Of a DNA stretch of 64,000 bases, positions 15,762 through 24,992 are shown in pieces. Source of the DNA: CBDCVA01 sp965222935 [NCBI: Candidatus Latescibacterota bacterium]. GTDB taxonomy: Bacteria > Latescibacterota > CBDCVA01. Position 1 is the stretch's first letter. Each line of letters opens with the position of its first letter. A program made the translations under genes and the position numbers. The stretch spans positions 2,108,001 through 2,172,000 of the forward strand of contig CBDCVA010000002.1 of assembly GCA_965222935.1 (NCBI GenBank). Reading direction: 5' to 3'. The notes beneath the pieces were generated by a model that had not been told where the DNA came from, did not search any database, and worked only from the letters and a program-made list of their open reading frames with translations.

Positions 15762-17687
15762 ATGGCGGAAGTCGAGGTGCGTTTCGAGGACGTGGACGGA
15801 GACGGTGACCGCGAGGTCGTGGTGGAGAACCCTTGGCTGCGGACTGTGCTGCGGTTTCCGGAGAAGCTGGGCGATGATGTCTACGGTCCGCGCTGGACGC
15901 GGGGAGGGCGGCTCCAGTCGCTCATCTACAAGCCCACGGGCCGCGAGCATTTCATGACCGAAATGCTCGATCCGGAGAACGTCCGTCCCTACGGGCTTCC
16001 GGATGAGCTCAAGGGCCGTTACCCGATGGATTCGGATGACGGAGTCGAGCGTGAGCTCAAGATCGGCGTGGGCGTGTTCCATCAAGAGGGCGACCGAACC
16101 ATCATCGAGCCGCTGCCGTGGACCTGGCGCCAGGAGCAGGTGGGCGAGGAGACGGTCGTCGCGTTCCGGCAGGAGGCGACGAATCTGGGGGGCTACAGTT
16201 TCGTTCACGAGAAGCGGTATCGCTTCCGGCCCGATTCCGCCTGGTTCGCGCTCGACTGCGTCTGGGAAAACGGGAGCGATCGGGCCTTGGCCTCCGACTG
16301 GGAGATTCACTCCTTTCACAGGAGCGGAGCCCCGCCGCATAGCTCGTGGCTGTTGGCACCCAAGCGCGCCTGGGTCAGCTACGGCAAGACGCGCGTGCGC
16401 ACGGTGCTCAAGGAAGCCAGCCACATCCTGGCCACCCCGGATATCGAGGCGATGGTCTGGGATAACATCGAGTATGATCTGGACGACCCCGGCTGGTGGT
16501 ATGCGCTGGGTCCGGGTGACGGGGAGGAGTTCTACCTGCTGCGCGCCCGCTTTGAGCCCTATTGCGGCCTGTTCTTTCATGCTTGGGGGTCTTTCACACC
16601 TCAGGGAATCAACCACATCGAAGTGCCGCCTGGGGATACAGTGCTCTGGGGCTTCGACGTGACCCTGGGGACCGGTGGTAAGAACTTCGTGAAAGCCGGG
16701 GAGGACTGCGGCCTCGTGCTCGACCGCGACCTCGAGCACCACAGGGCGGTCGTCGGCGTGCACGTGGATCGAACGCGCGAGGGCGGGCTCGCGGTTCACG
16801 TCCTCGATCAGCGGGGCGCCGTACACCACGAGGTTTCCGGGGAAGGGACGGCGCGGCCCGGCGAGCCGCTGGAGGTGGCCGTGAATCTGCCGGAATCGGG
16901 CGACTACGCGGTGGTGGAGGCCGTTTACCAGGAAGCGGGAAGGGTTCTCCTCAACGCCCGAGAGATGGTGCCCGTGGCCCAACAGCGGCCGACCGCGCAT
17001 CTGCCCTTCACCGGAGGCGGGGCGAGGGTCTTCGTGGCGAACGATGCCGCCTTGAAGTATCCGGAAGCCGACGGCCGCTACCTATACAGCCACGGGGTAG
17101 AATGCGGGTTTGATGTGGATCGGGGCGAGCCCGGCGTGCGTGCGCCCGAGACGCTTGATGGCTTCGCCGCGGTTTGCGTCGTGGGGGACGGCTGGCCGAT
17201 GGATCGATTGCAGGAACTGCGGGAATGGGTCCATTCCGGCGGCGGGCTTCTGATCTGCGCGCCCTTTGGCGCGCTGGTGCGGGAGCTGGACGATCTCGTA
17301 CCTCTGAAGCCCGAGAGGAGCGGGAGTCTGGAGATAGCTGATCCGCTGCTGGGGCTCGTCCTGGGAACGCCCCATTTCACGGCGGAGCGACTCATGCTGG
17401 AGCCCGACGCTCTGGTGCGGATCAACGCGTGGGCGCCGACCGTTGCTCAGCCGGGAGCGGTCGTCACCCTGCGGTACACCGATCCGGGGGACCACCCGGC
17501 TGTGGCCCTGCGAGAGGCCGGGAAGGGGCGCGTCGCGGCGGTCGCCAGCCCTCCGGCCTGGGGGGACAGCAGGCGCGGCACGGATCCCCGCTGCTATGCC
17601 AACGTCGTATGGGACGGCTGGGGGCAGTATCATCGGGCCTGCTGGGGCGGGCTGATCGGCTGGGTCTCCGGCGTCTGGCGGGGCTGA
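15762..17687 (+). CDS. Large hypothetical protein with GATase1/ThuA-like C-terminal domain, copy 2
   Basis: 641 residues, highly similar to copy 1 throughout. The ATG at 15762 follows AGGAGGC. It shares VRFEDVDGDGDREVVVEN near the start, APKRAWVSYGKTR in the middle and WDGWGQYHRACWGGLIGW at the end. It has an 8-residue insertion near the C-terminus (SRRGTDPRC region). No signal peptide. Together with copy 1 and the two Ldh2 genes it forms a doubly duplicated block, suggesting a shared pathway for two related substrates. About 400 bp downstream (17688-18089) hold no feature I can support. Confidence 0.62.
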   Translation: MAEVEVRFEDVDGDGDREVVVENPWLRTVLRFPEKLGDDVYGPRWTRGGRLQSLIYKPTGREHFMTEMLDPENVRPYGLPDELKGRYPMDSDDGVERELKIGVGVFHQEGDRTIIEPLPWTWRQEQVGEETVVAFRQEATNLGGYSFVHEKRYRFRPDSAWFALDCVWENGSDRALASDWEIHSFHRSGAPPHSSWLLAPKRAWVSYGKTRVRTVLKEASHILATPDIEAMVWDNIEYDLDDPGWWYALGPGDGEEFYLLRARFEPYCGLFFHAWGSFTPQGINHIEVPPGDTVLWGFDVTLGTGGKNFVKAGEDCGLVLDRDLEHHRAVVGVHVDRTREGGLAVHVLDQRGAVHHEVSGEGTARPGEPLEVAVNLPESGDYAVVEAVYQEAGRVLLNAREMVPVAQQRPTAHLPFTGGGARVFVANDAALKYPEADGRYLYSHGVECGFDVDRGEPGVRAPETLDGFAAVCVVGDGWPMDRLQELREWVHSGGGLLICAPFGALVRELDDLVPLKPERSGSLEIADPLLGLVLGTPHFTAERLMLEPDALVRINAWAPTVAQPGAVVTLRYTDPGDHPAVALREAGKGRVAAVASPPAWGDSRRGTDPRCYANVVWDGWGQYHRACWGGLIGWVSGVWRG

Positions 17688-18089
17688 TCCCCGCGAGCAC
17701 CCGATCGGCGAGGCGGTTGACAGATCGGAGGCCGCGCCCAGACTTGCTATCGGCCATGTTATGCACAAGTTGTCGTGGTTTTTCCGATGCGGATCGCGTT
17801 CCACGGGCTCGTCTGGCTCCCGGCGCCGACCGGGCTCACCCCGTCGGTTGGACCCCGTTTTGGACCTCCCCGACCCCTGCGTCCTTGAGCACGCGAGACC
17901 CACATCGGCGTCACGGGTATACGTGTCCGGCATAGATGGCGAGATGCGCCTAGTGCGACGGACGACATAGTCTAGCCGAGAGCCTCTTTCGTACATCTTG
18001 CTTCCGATCCTTTCCGGGCGGCGGTGAAAACGGTACCGAGGACGGTTCAGCACGTCCAAGGTGAAAGGCAAGGCGCGGGGATAGCGTCC

Positions 18090-19100
18090 ATGCAACCCAG
18101 CCTGAAATCTAAAGACCGTTTTAGAACCGCGCGGGATCGGGGCTGCGCCTACCTCCTGGAGCAGCTTCGGCCCGATGGAGGGTTCGGACCTGAGGAGAGA
18201 GGCCTCGCGGATTACTACAAGGTGGTCTCGGCCCTCGGTGCCTGCGGGGAGACCCACCGAGCCCACCGCCTTTGCCAGTGGATTCGTCGACGCGGGATGA
18301 CCCCGCAAGGAGATTTTGGCCCTCGACTGCCCGAGACGCTCGAATACGCTTATGCCTATTACAACACCTGGATCGTCCTGGGCGCCCATCGTTTAGGGCA
18401 GTACGATTTGTCGCAGCGGGGCATGGACTTTCTGATGGGGTTTCACGATGCCGAAAGTGGTGGGTTCTACTCGAGCGCGACGGAGCGAACCGCCGAGACG
18501 TTGCAAGACATCTGGGTGGTGAGCGGCTGCGGACAGGCGGCGCTCGTTACCGGCCGGGTGGATGTCGCGCGGGGTGTGGGTGTCTGGATGAGGGAGGTCA
18601 TGAAAGGTCAATCCAACTATCCGAAGCAGTTGTACGGTGTTTTCAGCCGCGCCGGTGGTCTCCATACGATGCCGGGCCCGGCGGATGACATCCGCTACAT
18701 CTTGGGCCAAGACGCGACGCGCGATCAGTTCTTTTTCAATCCCGGCATCGCCGGTGGATTTCTGTGCCGACTCTACCAGGCGACGGGTGAAACCGAATGG
18801 TTGGACCTGGCCGTCGATTACATGCGATTTGCAGAGGGGGCGGGCGACTATCTGTTCGGCCTGCTGCGCGCGGGGAAGGTGGGTTGGGCTGCGGCGGTCC
18901 TGTACACGCTGACGGGCGAGGCGAAATACGGGGAGATGGCGGTCCGCGTCGGTGACATGCTGATCGAGACGCAGAGCGAGGATGGAAGCTGGGCCTCAAC
19001 CGAAAAGTATCAGAACGATTTCACTGCGGAGATGGTGGTCTGGCTGGACGAGATCTATCAAGCTGTCGAACAGGACGATATAGCCAAGAGTCGAGTGTGA
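18090..19100 (+). CDS. Alpha/alpha-toroid (terpenoid-cyclase/prenyltransferase-fold) protein
   Basis: 336 residues if started at ATG 18090; an in-frame GTG at 18024 would add 22 residues and cannot be excluded, as neither has a strong ribosome site. Repeated helical units with short Gly-rich turns are visible: LLEQLRPDGGFGPEERG, SGGFYSSATE and TQSEDGSWAS. These resemble the QW-type repeats of squalene cyclases and prenyltransferases and the (alpha/alpha)6 barrels of some glycosidases. The DxDD motif of squalene-hopene cyclases is absent. Catalytic role unknown. Confidence 0.5.
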   Translation: MQPSLKSKDRFRTARDRGCAYLLEQLRPDGGFGPEERGLADYYKVVSALGACGETHRAHRLCQWIRRRGMTPQGDFGPRLPETLEYAYAYYNTWIVLGAHRLGQYDLSQRGMDFLMGFHDAESGGFYSSATERTAETLQDIWVVSGCGQAALVTGRVDVARGVGVWMREVMKGQSNYPKQLYGVFSRAGGLHTMPGPADDIRYILGQDATRDQFFFNPGIAGGFLCRLYQATGETEWLDLAVDYMRFAEGAGDYLFGLLRAGKVGWAAAVLYTLTGEAKYGEMAVRVGDMLIETQSEDGSWASTEKYQNDFTAEMVVWLDEIYQAVEQDDIAKSRV

Positions 19101-19236
19101 ATCCTGCATTGGACCCTCGTTTAAGGGTGACGGTCACTACTGGTGGGGTCTACATGTGGTGGTGGGAGCCGCCTCGGACGGGGCTGGTCTGGGCGATTCC
19201 GCGTGGCGTCACCCCAATACTGAGGGCCGGTTGAAC

Positions 19237-20682
19237 TTACCAACGGGTCAGCACCGTCTTCTGACGGGTGTAGAACATGACCCCTTCGGTGCCCTGGACG
19301 TGTAGATCGCCGAAGAACGATTGGTCCCAGCCGGAGAAGGGAAACAAGGCCACGGGGGCCGGTACGCCCAGATTGATCCCGACCATCCCGCATTCGGCCT
19401 CCATGGCGAACTGCCGGGCCGCCCCGCCACTTCTGGTGAAAATGGTGGCGGCGTTGCCGTAGGGGATACGGTTGATCCACTCAATCGCCTCGTCGAGCGA
19501 GGAGGGATGCATCATGGACAGGACCGGTCCGAACAGTTCTTCGCAAAAGACCGGGTGCTCGGGGGTCACCGCGTCGAATAGGGTCGGGCGCACGAAAAAG
19601 CCGCGGTCGGGGATCTGATCCCGGCCGTCCCTCACAACCTCGATGCCCTGGCCGGGAGCCTCCTCGATGGCACCGAAGATCCGCTTCTGGGACGCGGGAT
19701 CGATGACGGGCCCCATGCCCGCTCCGGGGTCGGCGAAGGTGTCGCCCACATCGATCCGGTCCATCGCTGCGACGACTCCCTCGCGCAGCGGCCCGCCAGC
19801 GTCGCCGATGCCCATGAGCAGGGAGCCGGCCATGCAACGTTGCCCGGCGCAGCCAAAAGCGGACCCCATGATGGCGTCTATGGTCGGATCCGGAGCGGCA
19901 TCCGGCATGACCAGGAGCACGTTTTTCGCACCGCCGCCGGACTGCACCCGCTTGCCGCGTTGACAGCCCAGGCTATAGACGTGCTGAGCCGCCCTCGAAG
20001 ACCCCACGAAGCTGATGGCGGATATGCCCGGGTGCGTGCAGATGGCATTGACGGTTTCCACACCGCCGTGAACGATGTTGAAGACCCCCGGGGGCAATCC
20101 CGCCTCCATGAGGAGTTCGCCCAGCCGTGTGGCGGTGAGGGGCACCTTTTCGCTGGGCTTGAGGATGAAGGTGTTGCCGCAGGCGATGGCTATGGGAAAC
20201 ATCCACATGGGCACCATGGCCGGGAAATTGAAAGGCGTGATGCCGGCGCAGACCCCGACGGGTTCGCGCACGGTCAAACCATCGATTCCCTCGGCCACCT
20301 GAGACAGATTTTCGCCCTTGAGCAGGTGGCCGATACCGCAGGCGAATTCGACGACCTCCACGCCCCGGCGGAGACTTCCCGTGGCTTCCTCGAAGGTCTT
20401 GCCGTTTTCCCGGCATATCAGCCGGCTGATCTCCTCGAAGTGCGCTTCCAGCAATTCCCGGTAGCGGAACATGACGCCGGCTCGTTTGAGGGGCGGTGTC
20501 CTTGCCCAGGAACTGTATGCCCTCTTGGCCGCCTGGACGGCTAGATCGACTTCCCTCGCCCCGCACATCGGGAGCCGGGCGATGACTTCGCCCTCGGAGG
20601 GGTTATAGACGGGGCCTGACTGAGCGACCTCGGGTTCGGACCATTGTCCGTCGATCAATAGGGGCACGGTGGGCTGCGCCAT
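19237..20682 (-). CDS. mmsA: CoA-acylating methylmalonate-semialdehyde dehydrogenase
   Basis: 481 residues of the aldehyde dehydrogenase superfamily. TPFNFPAMVPMWMFPIAIA and the catalytic-cysteine segment FGCAGQRCMAGS are signatures of MmsA/IolA, which converts (methyl)malonate semialdehyde to propionyl- or acetyl-CoA in valine, thymine or inositol catabolism. NAD site and FVGSSRAAQHVYS are typical. Thirty bp upstream on the same strand is a class IV aminotransferase, consistent with branched-chain or beta-amino-acid breakdown. No signal for export; cytoplasmic. Confidence 0.93.
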   Translation of the reverse strand: MAQPTVPLLIDGQWSEPEVAQSGPVYNPSEGEVIARLPMCGAREVDLAVQAAKRAYSSWARTPPLKRAGVMFRYRELLEAHFEEISRLICRENGKTFEEATGSLRRGVEVVEFACGIGHLLKGENLSQVAEGIDGLTVREPVGVCAGITPFNFPAMVPMWMFPIAIACGNTFILKPSEKVPLTATRLGELLMEAGLPPGVFNIVHGGVETVNAICTHPGISAISFVGSSRAAQHVYSLGCQRGKRVQSGGGAKNVLLVMPDAAPDPTIDAIMGSAFGCAGQRCMAGSLLMGIGDAGGPLREGVVAAMDRIDVGDTFADPGAGMGPVIDPASQKRIFGAIEEAPGQGIEVVRDGRDQIPDRGFFVRPTLFDAVTPEHPVFCEELFGPVLSMMHPSSLDEAIEWINRIPYGNAATIFTRSGGAARQFAMEAECGMVGINLGVPAPVALFPFSGWDQSFFGDLHVQGTEGVMFYTRQKTVLTRW

Positions 20683-20712
20683 GGCGTTGTCTCCTCTATC
20701 AGAGGCTTGCGA

Positions 20713-21696
20713 TCAGGTCTGTGCGGCGAGAACGTTGGGCTGCTCGGCCGGGCGGACCGCCGGTTCTCCCTCGGGCCCGGGTAACGATTCCATGATCTGT
20801 CTCAAGATGTCGACGCCGACCCGGTCGCTCCACGCCTGGATGACTTCGTGGAAGACCGGCCCTGGAACGCCTTTGCCGATCGGGATGCCATTGATTTTCG
20901 TGCATGGAGCGAGGCAGTAAGGGGTCGTCGGGAGCCACGCTTCGTCGGCGTTGATCACGTCGTAGGGCTGAAGGTCTTTCTCAACCCAGCCCAGGCCCAG
21001 TTCGTCCGCGAGTTCTCGCAGCGTCATGAGGCTGACACCTCCGAGGATGTTGCGTCTCGTGGGCGAAAAGATGGTGCGACCGACGAGGATGACGAAGTTG
21101 GAGCCGCTGCATTCGGTGATGTTGCCGTCCAGGTCGAGCAAGAGACTGATGGCTCGCGGGTCCACGGCATGGGTCTGTTGGTCCGCTACCCACCAGTGCA
21201 ATCGGGAACGGTTCTTGGTTTTGGGGTCCAGGCACTGGGGCGGCACGTGGCGGATCGCCGGGGTCACGACGTGCGCGCCTTCGGTGAAAAAGTGACGCCA
21301 GATATAAAAGGCCAAAGGAAAAGAGTGGATGCAGATAGTGGGCGAAAGTTGCGCGCTGCCGCCGGCACTGCCGGCATAGAGGCGATTCTCACCGGCGGTG
21401 ACGAAGTGGACCACGCCCAGGTCGTCCTCGGAGCCGATGAGGCCGCTGTTGGCTTCGATCAACTCGCGGGTCCTGGCGAGCATCTCGTCGGGCGACAGCG
21501 GCACGTCGAAGCCCACGTACTTGATGGACCGGTAGAGCCGGCGGATGTGGTCTTCGGGGCGGAACGGCTCGTGCTTGAACGTGCGGGTGAACTCCGTCAC
21601 CGTCGCGCCCATGACGACTCCGTAATCGTAGACGTTGATCTTGGCTTCCGAGGCGGGGAGGAACTCCCTGTTGAGGTAAACGATAGGTTCGGTCAT
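20713..21696 (-). CDS. Class IV aminotransferase (branched-chain/D-amino-acid type)
   Basis: 327 residues from the ATG at 21696 (MTEPIVYLNREF), preceded by GGAGG at 10 nt; an upstream in-frame start at 21741 is less likely. The fold-type IV PLP enzyme has INVYDYGVVMG near the N-terminus, the PLP-lysine region PKTKNRSRLHW, and the cofactor-phosphate segment LDLDGNITECSGSNF typical of IlvE, D-amino-acid transaminase and ADC lyase. Likely co-transcribed with mmsA (30-bp gap). Exact substrate open. The 380 bp between this gene and the amidohydrolase (21742-22120) show no feature. Confidence 0.85.
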   Translation of the reverse strand: MTEPIVYLNREFLPASEAKINVYDYGVVMGATVTEFTRTFKHEPFRPEDHIRRLYRSIKYVGFDVPLSPDEMLARTRELIEANSGLIGSEDDLGVVHFVTAGENRLYAGSAGGSAQLSPTICIHSFPLAFYIWRHFFTEGAHVVTPAIRHVPPQCLDPKTKNRSRLHWWVADQQTHAVDPRAISLLLDLDGNITECSGSNFVILVGRTIFSPTRRNILGGVSLMTLRELADELGLGWVEKDLQPYDVINADEAWLPTTPYCLAPCTKINGIPIGKGVPGPVFHEVIQAWSDRVGVDILRQIMESLPGPEGEPAVRPAEQPNVLAAQT

Positions 21697-22120
21697 GGTG
21701 TATTCAGCCTCCCGCAAATCCTTGTGGCGGCAAGAGCACAAGCATCCGTTCGATTTACCCAGGGGCCGCCGCGCACCAGCACAGGCGTGGGACGGTCACT
21801 CCGGCCTAACCCGTCTGTAATTAGCCTGCGGCGTCGGGGGGCGCAAGTATCGTTTGCCTGGGGCAAGGAGATACTTGGGGCCATGTACAGGTAGACCGGA
21901 GTTCCTATTGCCGCTTCAGTCGCCCAGGCCTACCGTCGAGAGGATCGCTGTGGCTGATGACGTTCCGTCTCTTTTGCGCCTCTGTCGCCTGAGTGGGTAG
22001 ACCAGCCATGAAGCACGATTCACGACGGCAGACCCCATTCGGCTCCGCCCGGCCTGACCCGGCTCCAGTACCTGTACAGGAGCGTGGAATCGAACAAACG
22101 CTCAGCTACGGAATCAAGAG

Positions 22121-23383
22121 TTACCTGATTCGCCGGCCAGCTTGGAACACGGCCACCACGCGGCTGAACGCGGTAATATCCGCCGTTGGATCGCCGTCGA
22201 AGGCGACGAGGTCGGCAACCTTGCCCGGCTCGATGGTGCCGATTTCGTCCGCCAAGCCGATTGCCTCGGCGGAGATGCGCGTGGCCGCCGTCAGTGCCTC
22301 CAGCGGGGTGAACCCGGCGCGGGCGAGCAACTGCAGATCGTAATCTAGGTGCCCGAAAGCGAGGTTGCCGACGCCGGAGTCGGTGCCCGGAACGATGCGG
22401 TCGCGCAGGTCATAGTCCAGCATGCGCCGCATCACGTCCAGGCGCAGTTCGGCTCGGGCCTCGAGTTCTTGCAGCTCCGTATCCTCGTCGGGGGCGATGG
22501 TGCCGTCGTCGCGCTTTGCCTCCAGTTCGACGATCCGCGGATAGCGGGTCCACGCCTGAAGCGTTGGGCTGATCCAGATGCCGCATTCCGCCATCATCTC
22601 GGCAAGTTTGGGGTCGAAGCGAAGCTGGTCATCGGGGGCGAGGAATTCCGCATGCTCCATCAGATCGACACCGGCTTTGATCGCCCGCACCATGGAATCG
22701 GCGGCTCGGCAGTGAGCGGCTGTCAGGTGACCGAAGTGGTGCGCCTCGTTGACCACGGCGGAGAGTTCGGCGGTCGTGTAGGTCGCGCGCCCCGGCATGG
22801 TGCCTTCGGTGCCCCCGCCGGAGGCCATGATCTTGATGTAGTCGGCCCCTTCGTGAACCAGGCGACGCACCGAGCGGCGGAGCTCCCCTTCGCCATCGGC
22901 GATCTCATTGCACATGTGAAAGTGTCCGCCCGTGCAGGTGATGGGCCGACCGCTGACGAGCATGCGCGGGCCCCGAATGTAGCCGCGCCCGAGCCCTTCT
23001 TTCAGCGTGAAGCCTACCCTGTTGCGCGCGCCATGCTCGCGGATCGTGGTGATGCCGGCGGCCAGGTGCTGCCCTAAGTTCATGGCGCCGGTGAGAACCA
23101 TCATCTCGTCGGTGTCGGCGAACATCTCGACGTAGGTGCGCCCATCGCCGGCAAGACTGAGATGGGTATGACCGTCTATCAGACCGGGCGCGACGCAGGC
23201 GGAACGAAGATCGACGATCTCTGCTTCGGGAGGTGTCACCGCTTCCATTGCCGCCGCCGGTGCCACGGCGGTGATACGACCGTTCACCAGCAGGATGACC
23301 CGATCAGCTACGGATGATCCACCAAGGCCATTGGCCAGCCGACCGGCCCGAATGAGAACTGGCTTTGAGGGGTGATCGGGCAT
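22121..23383 (-). CDS. Metal-dependent amidohydrolase (imidazolonepropionase-like)
   Basis: 420 residues. The amidohydrolase metal centre is visible in order: DGHTHL (HxH), the carbamylated-lysine-type YIKIMASGGG, TAAHCRA, a VDLMEHAEFL histidine, and the GTDSG aspartate. The N-terminal VLIRAGRLANG and C-terminal GTIEPGKVADLVAFDGDP are the beta-sandwich halves. No signal peptide, so cytoplasmic. This subgroup includes prolidase-like and Xaa-Arg dipeptidases. Alone in its unit, divergent from the kelch gene. Confidence 0.88.
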   Translation of the reverse strand: MPDHPSKPVLIRAGRLANGLGGSSVADRVILLVNGRITAVAPAAAMEAVTPPEAEIVDLRSACVAPGLIDGHTHLSLAGDGRTYVEMFADTDEMMVLTGAMNLGQHLAAGITTIREHGARNRVGFTLKEGLGRGYIRGPRMLVSGRPITCTGGHFHMCNEIADGEGELRRSVRRLVHEGADYIKIMASGGGTEGTMPGRATYTTAELSAVVNEAHHFGHLTAAHCRAADSMVRAIKAGVDLMEHAEFLAPDDQLRFDPKLAEMMAECGIWISPTLQAWTRYPRIVELEAKRDDGTIAPDEDTELQELEARAELRLDVMRRMLDYDLRDRIVPGTDSGVGNLAFGHLDYDLQLLARAGFTPLEALTAATRISAEAIGLADEIGTIEPGKVADLVAFDGDPTADITAFSRVVAVFQAGRRIR

Positions 23384-23518
23384 AGATTACTAGCTCCTTG
23401 CAGCGATTGATGGAGACGAGGTCTTTACGGAGCCTCAATGATACGGCGCGGCAGCGACGCCTGCAATAGGGTTTCCGCAGCCGAATGACCTCGCCGCCCG
23501 TGGGATGAGGAGGGCGCT

Positions 23519-24940
23519 ATGAACAACACGCTCAAAACGTTCTCGCTCGTGAGACACCCTGCGCATGCAACCGATGGGACCGCACCTCGGGTACATGGGT
23601 TGAGGGGCGTGACGACGTCGGGGATTGCCGCGATAGTGCTCCTGTTGTCTGCGACCCTCCTGAGTGCGCCGGGTTATGCTCTCGATTGGGTCGAGATCAC
23701 GCCGTCGGATGGCGATGCACCGGTTCCGCGATCGAATGCCGCCGCGATCTATGATGGCCTGAATCACAGGATGATCGTCTTCGGCGGCGAGGCATCCTCG
23801 GGGCGTTTGAATGATGTCTGGTCATTCGATCTGAACGCTAATCGATGGTTGGAAATCACGCCTTCTGCCGGACAGGCTCCCGCTCCACGCCGGACACCCA
23901 ATGTCGTTTATGACCCCGAACGGCATCGGATGATCATATGGTCCGGTCAGGGCGCCTCCTTCTTCAACGATGTCTGGGCTTTCGATCTCATCGGCGAGAC
24001 TTGGACTGAATTCGAGCCCCCGGGACCTAAACCCAATATCCGCTACGGCGCAGCATCCATCTTTGACCCACTCGCAAGAAGCCTCGTGACGTTTGCCGGC
24101 TTCACGAATGAAGGGCGCTTCGATGATACCTGGCGGTTTGACGTCGAAAACGGTGCTTGGATGGAGGTCTCTCCCTCGGAAGGGAGCCCGGGCAAACGTT
24201 GTTTGCATTCTGCCAGCTACGACATCCAGGGACATCGGATGATCATGTACGGCGGTCAACGGACGGGAGCACTGGGAGATCTATGGGCGTTTGATTTAGG
24301 CAGTGAAACCTGGACGGAGTTAACGCCGGAGGATCGTCCTGAGGGGCGGTTTTTTGTGGCGAACGTCTACGATGCTCAAAGCCGTCGCGTCATCGTCTTT
24401 GGCGGAAATCGGGGCGTCAGTGGCAAGACGAATGAGCTATGGGCATTTGATTTGAGCGCCAATACTTGGCAGAAGATAGAGGCTTCCGGGGAACCGCCCG
24501 ATGCGCGGGACGGGACGACCGCCATTTACATCGCGTCCGAGAATCGTACGGTCCTCTTCGGTGGGTCAGGGGATACGTTCCTTAACGATGTGTGGTCACT
24601 GAATGGTCTTTTGAGGCCCGCACCTACGGCAGTACAGGATTTAGGCGGGAGTGTTACGCCGTCAAGATTTGTCCTGCATCAGAATCATCCCAACCCTTTT
24701 AATTCCAGGACGGCCATACGATACGATCTGCCGAGATCAACAAGGGTTGCATTGAAAATGTACGATCTACTTGGCCAGGAAGTGAGAACTCTGGTGGAAG
24801 AAACGCAGATGGCGGGGTATAAGTCCGTGACCTGGGATGGGAAGAATCGTCTCGGGCATCATGTGAGTTCAGGGGTTTACGTGTACAGGCTTGAGACGAG
24901 CGATGTCTCGAGAACGAGAAAGCTTTTGTTGATGAAGTGA
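23519..24940 (+). CDS. Secreted kelch-repeat protein with type IX sorting domain
   Basis: 473 residues. A hydrophobic segment at about residues 38-55 precedes ALDWVEITPS and fits a long signal peptide; a later start is possible. Five to six kelch blades repeat the pattern HRMIVFGGEA...LNDVWSFDLNANRW. The last ~85 residues (FVLHQNHPNPFNSRTAIRY ... LGQEVRTLVEE ... SGVYVYRLET ... RKLLLMK) are a FlgD-like T9SS C-terminal sorting domain, used to export and anchor proteins across the outer membrane in FCB bacteria. Probably a surface or extracellular binding protein. Confidence 0.88.
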   Translation: MNNTLKTFSLVRHPAHATDGTAPRVHGLRGVTTSGIAAIVLLLSATLLSAPGYALDWVEITPSDGDAPVPRSNAAAIYDGLNHRMIVFGGEASSGRLNDVWSFDLNANRWLEITPSAGQAPAPRRTPNVVYDPERHRMIIWSGQGASFFNDVWAFDLIGETWTEFEPPGPKPNIRYGAASIFDPLARSLVTFAGFTNEGRFDDTWRFDVENGAWMEVSPSEGSPGKRCLHSASYDIQGHRMIMYGGQRTGALGDLWAFDLGSETWTELTPEDRPEGRFFVANVYDAQSRRVIVFGGNRGVSGKTNELWAFDLSANTWQKIEASGEPPDARDGTTAIYIASENRTVLFGGSGDTFLNDVWSLNGLLRPAPTAVQDLGGSVTPSRFVLHQNHPNPFNSRTAIRYDLPRSTRVALKMYDLLGQEVRTLVEETQMAGYKSVTWDGKNRLGHHVSSGVYVYRLETSDVSRTRKLLLMK

Positions 24941-24992
24941 AGGCTGTCATCCAAGTCGCCAATGCCGTGGATGGCGGACCCCTTTCTGTGCG

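Noticed and set aside
17688-18089. Short plus-strand frames before the toroid protein, one starting MRIAFHGLVWLPAP
   Set aside because: Short, Pro-rich, no ribosome site and no similarity I can name.
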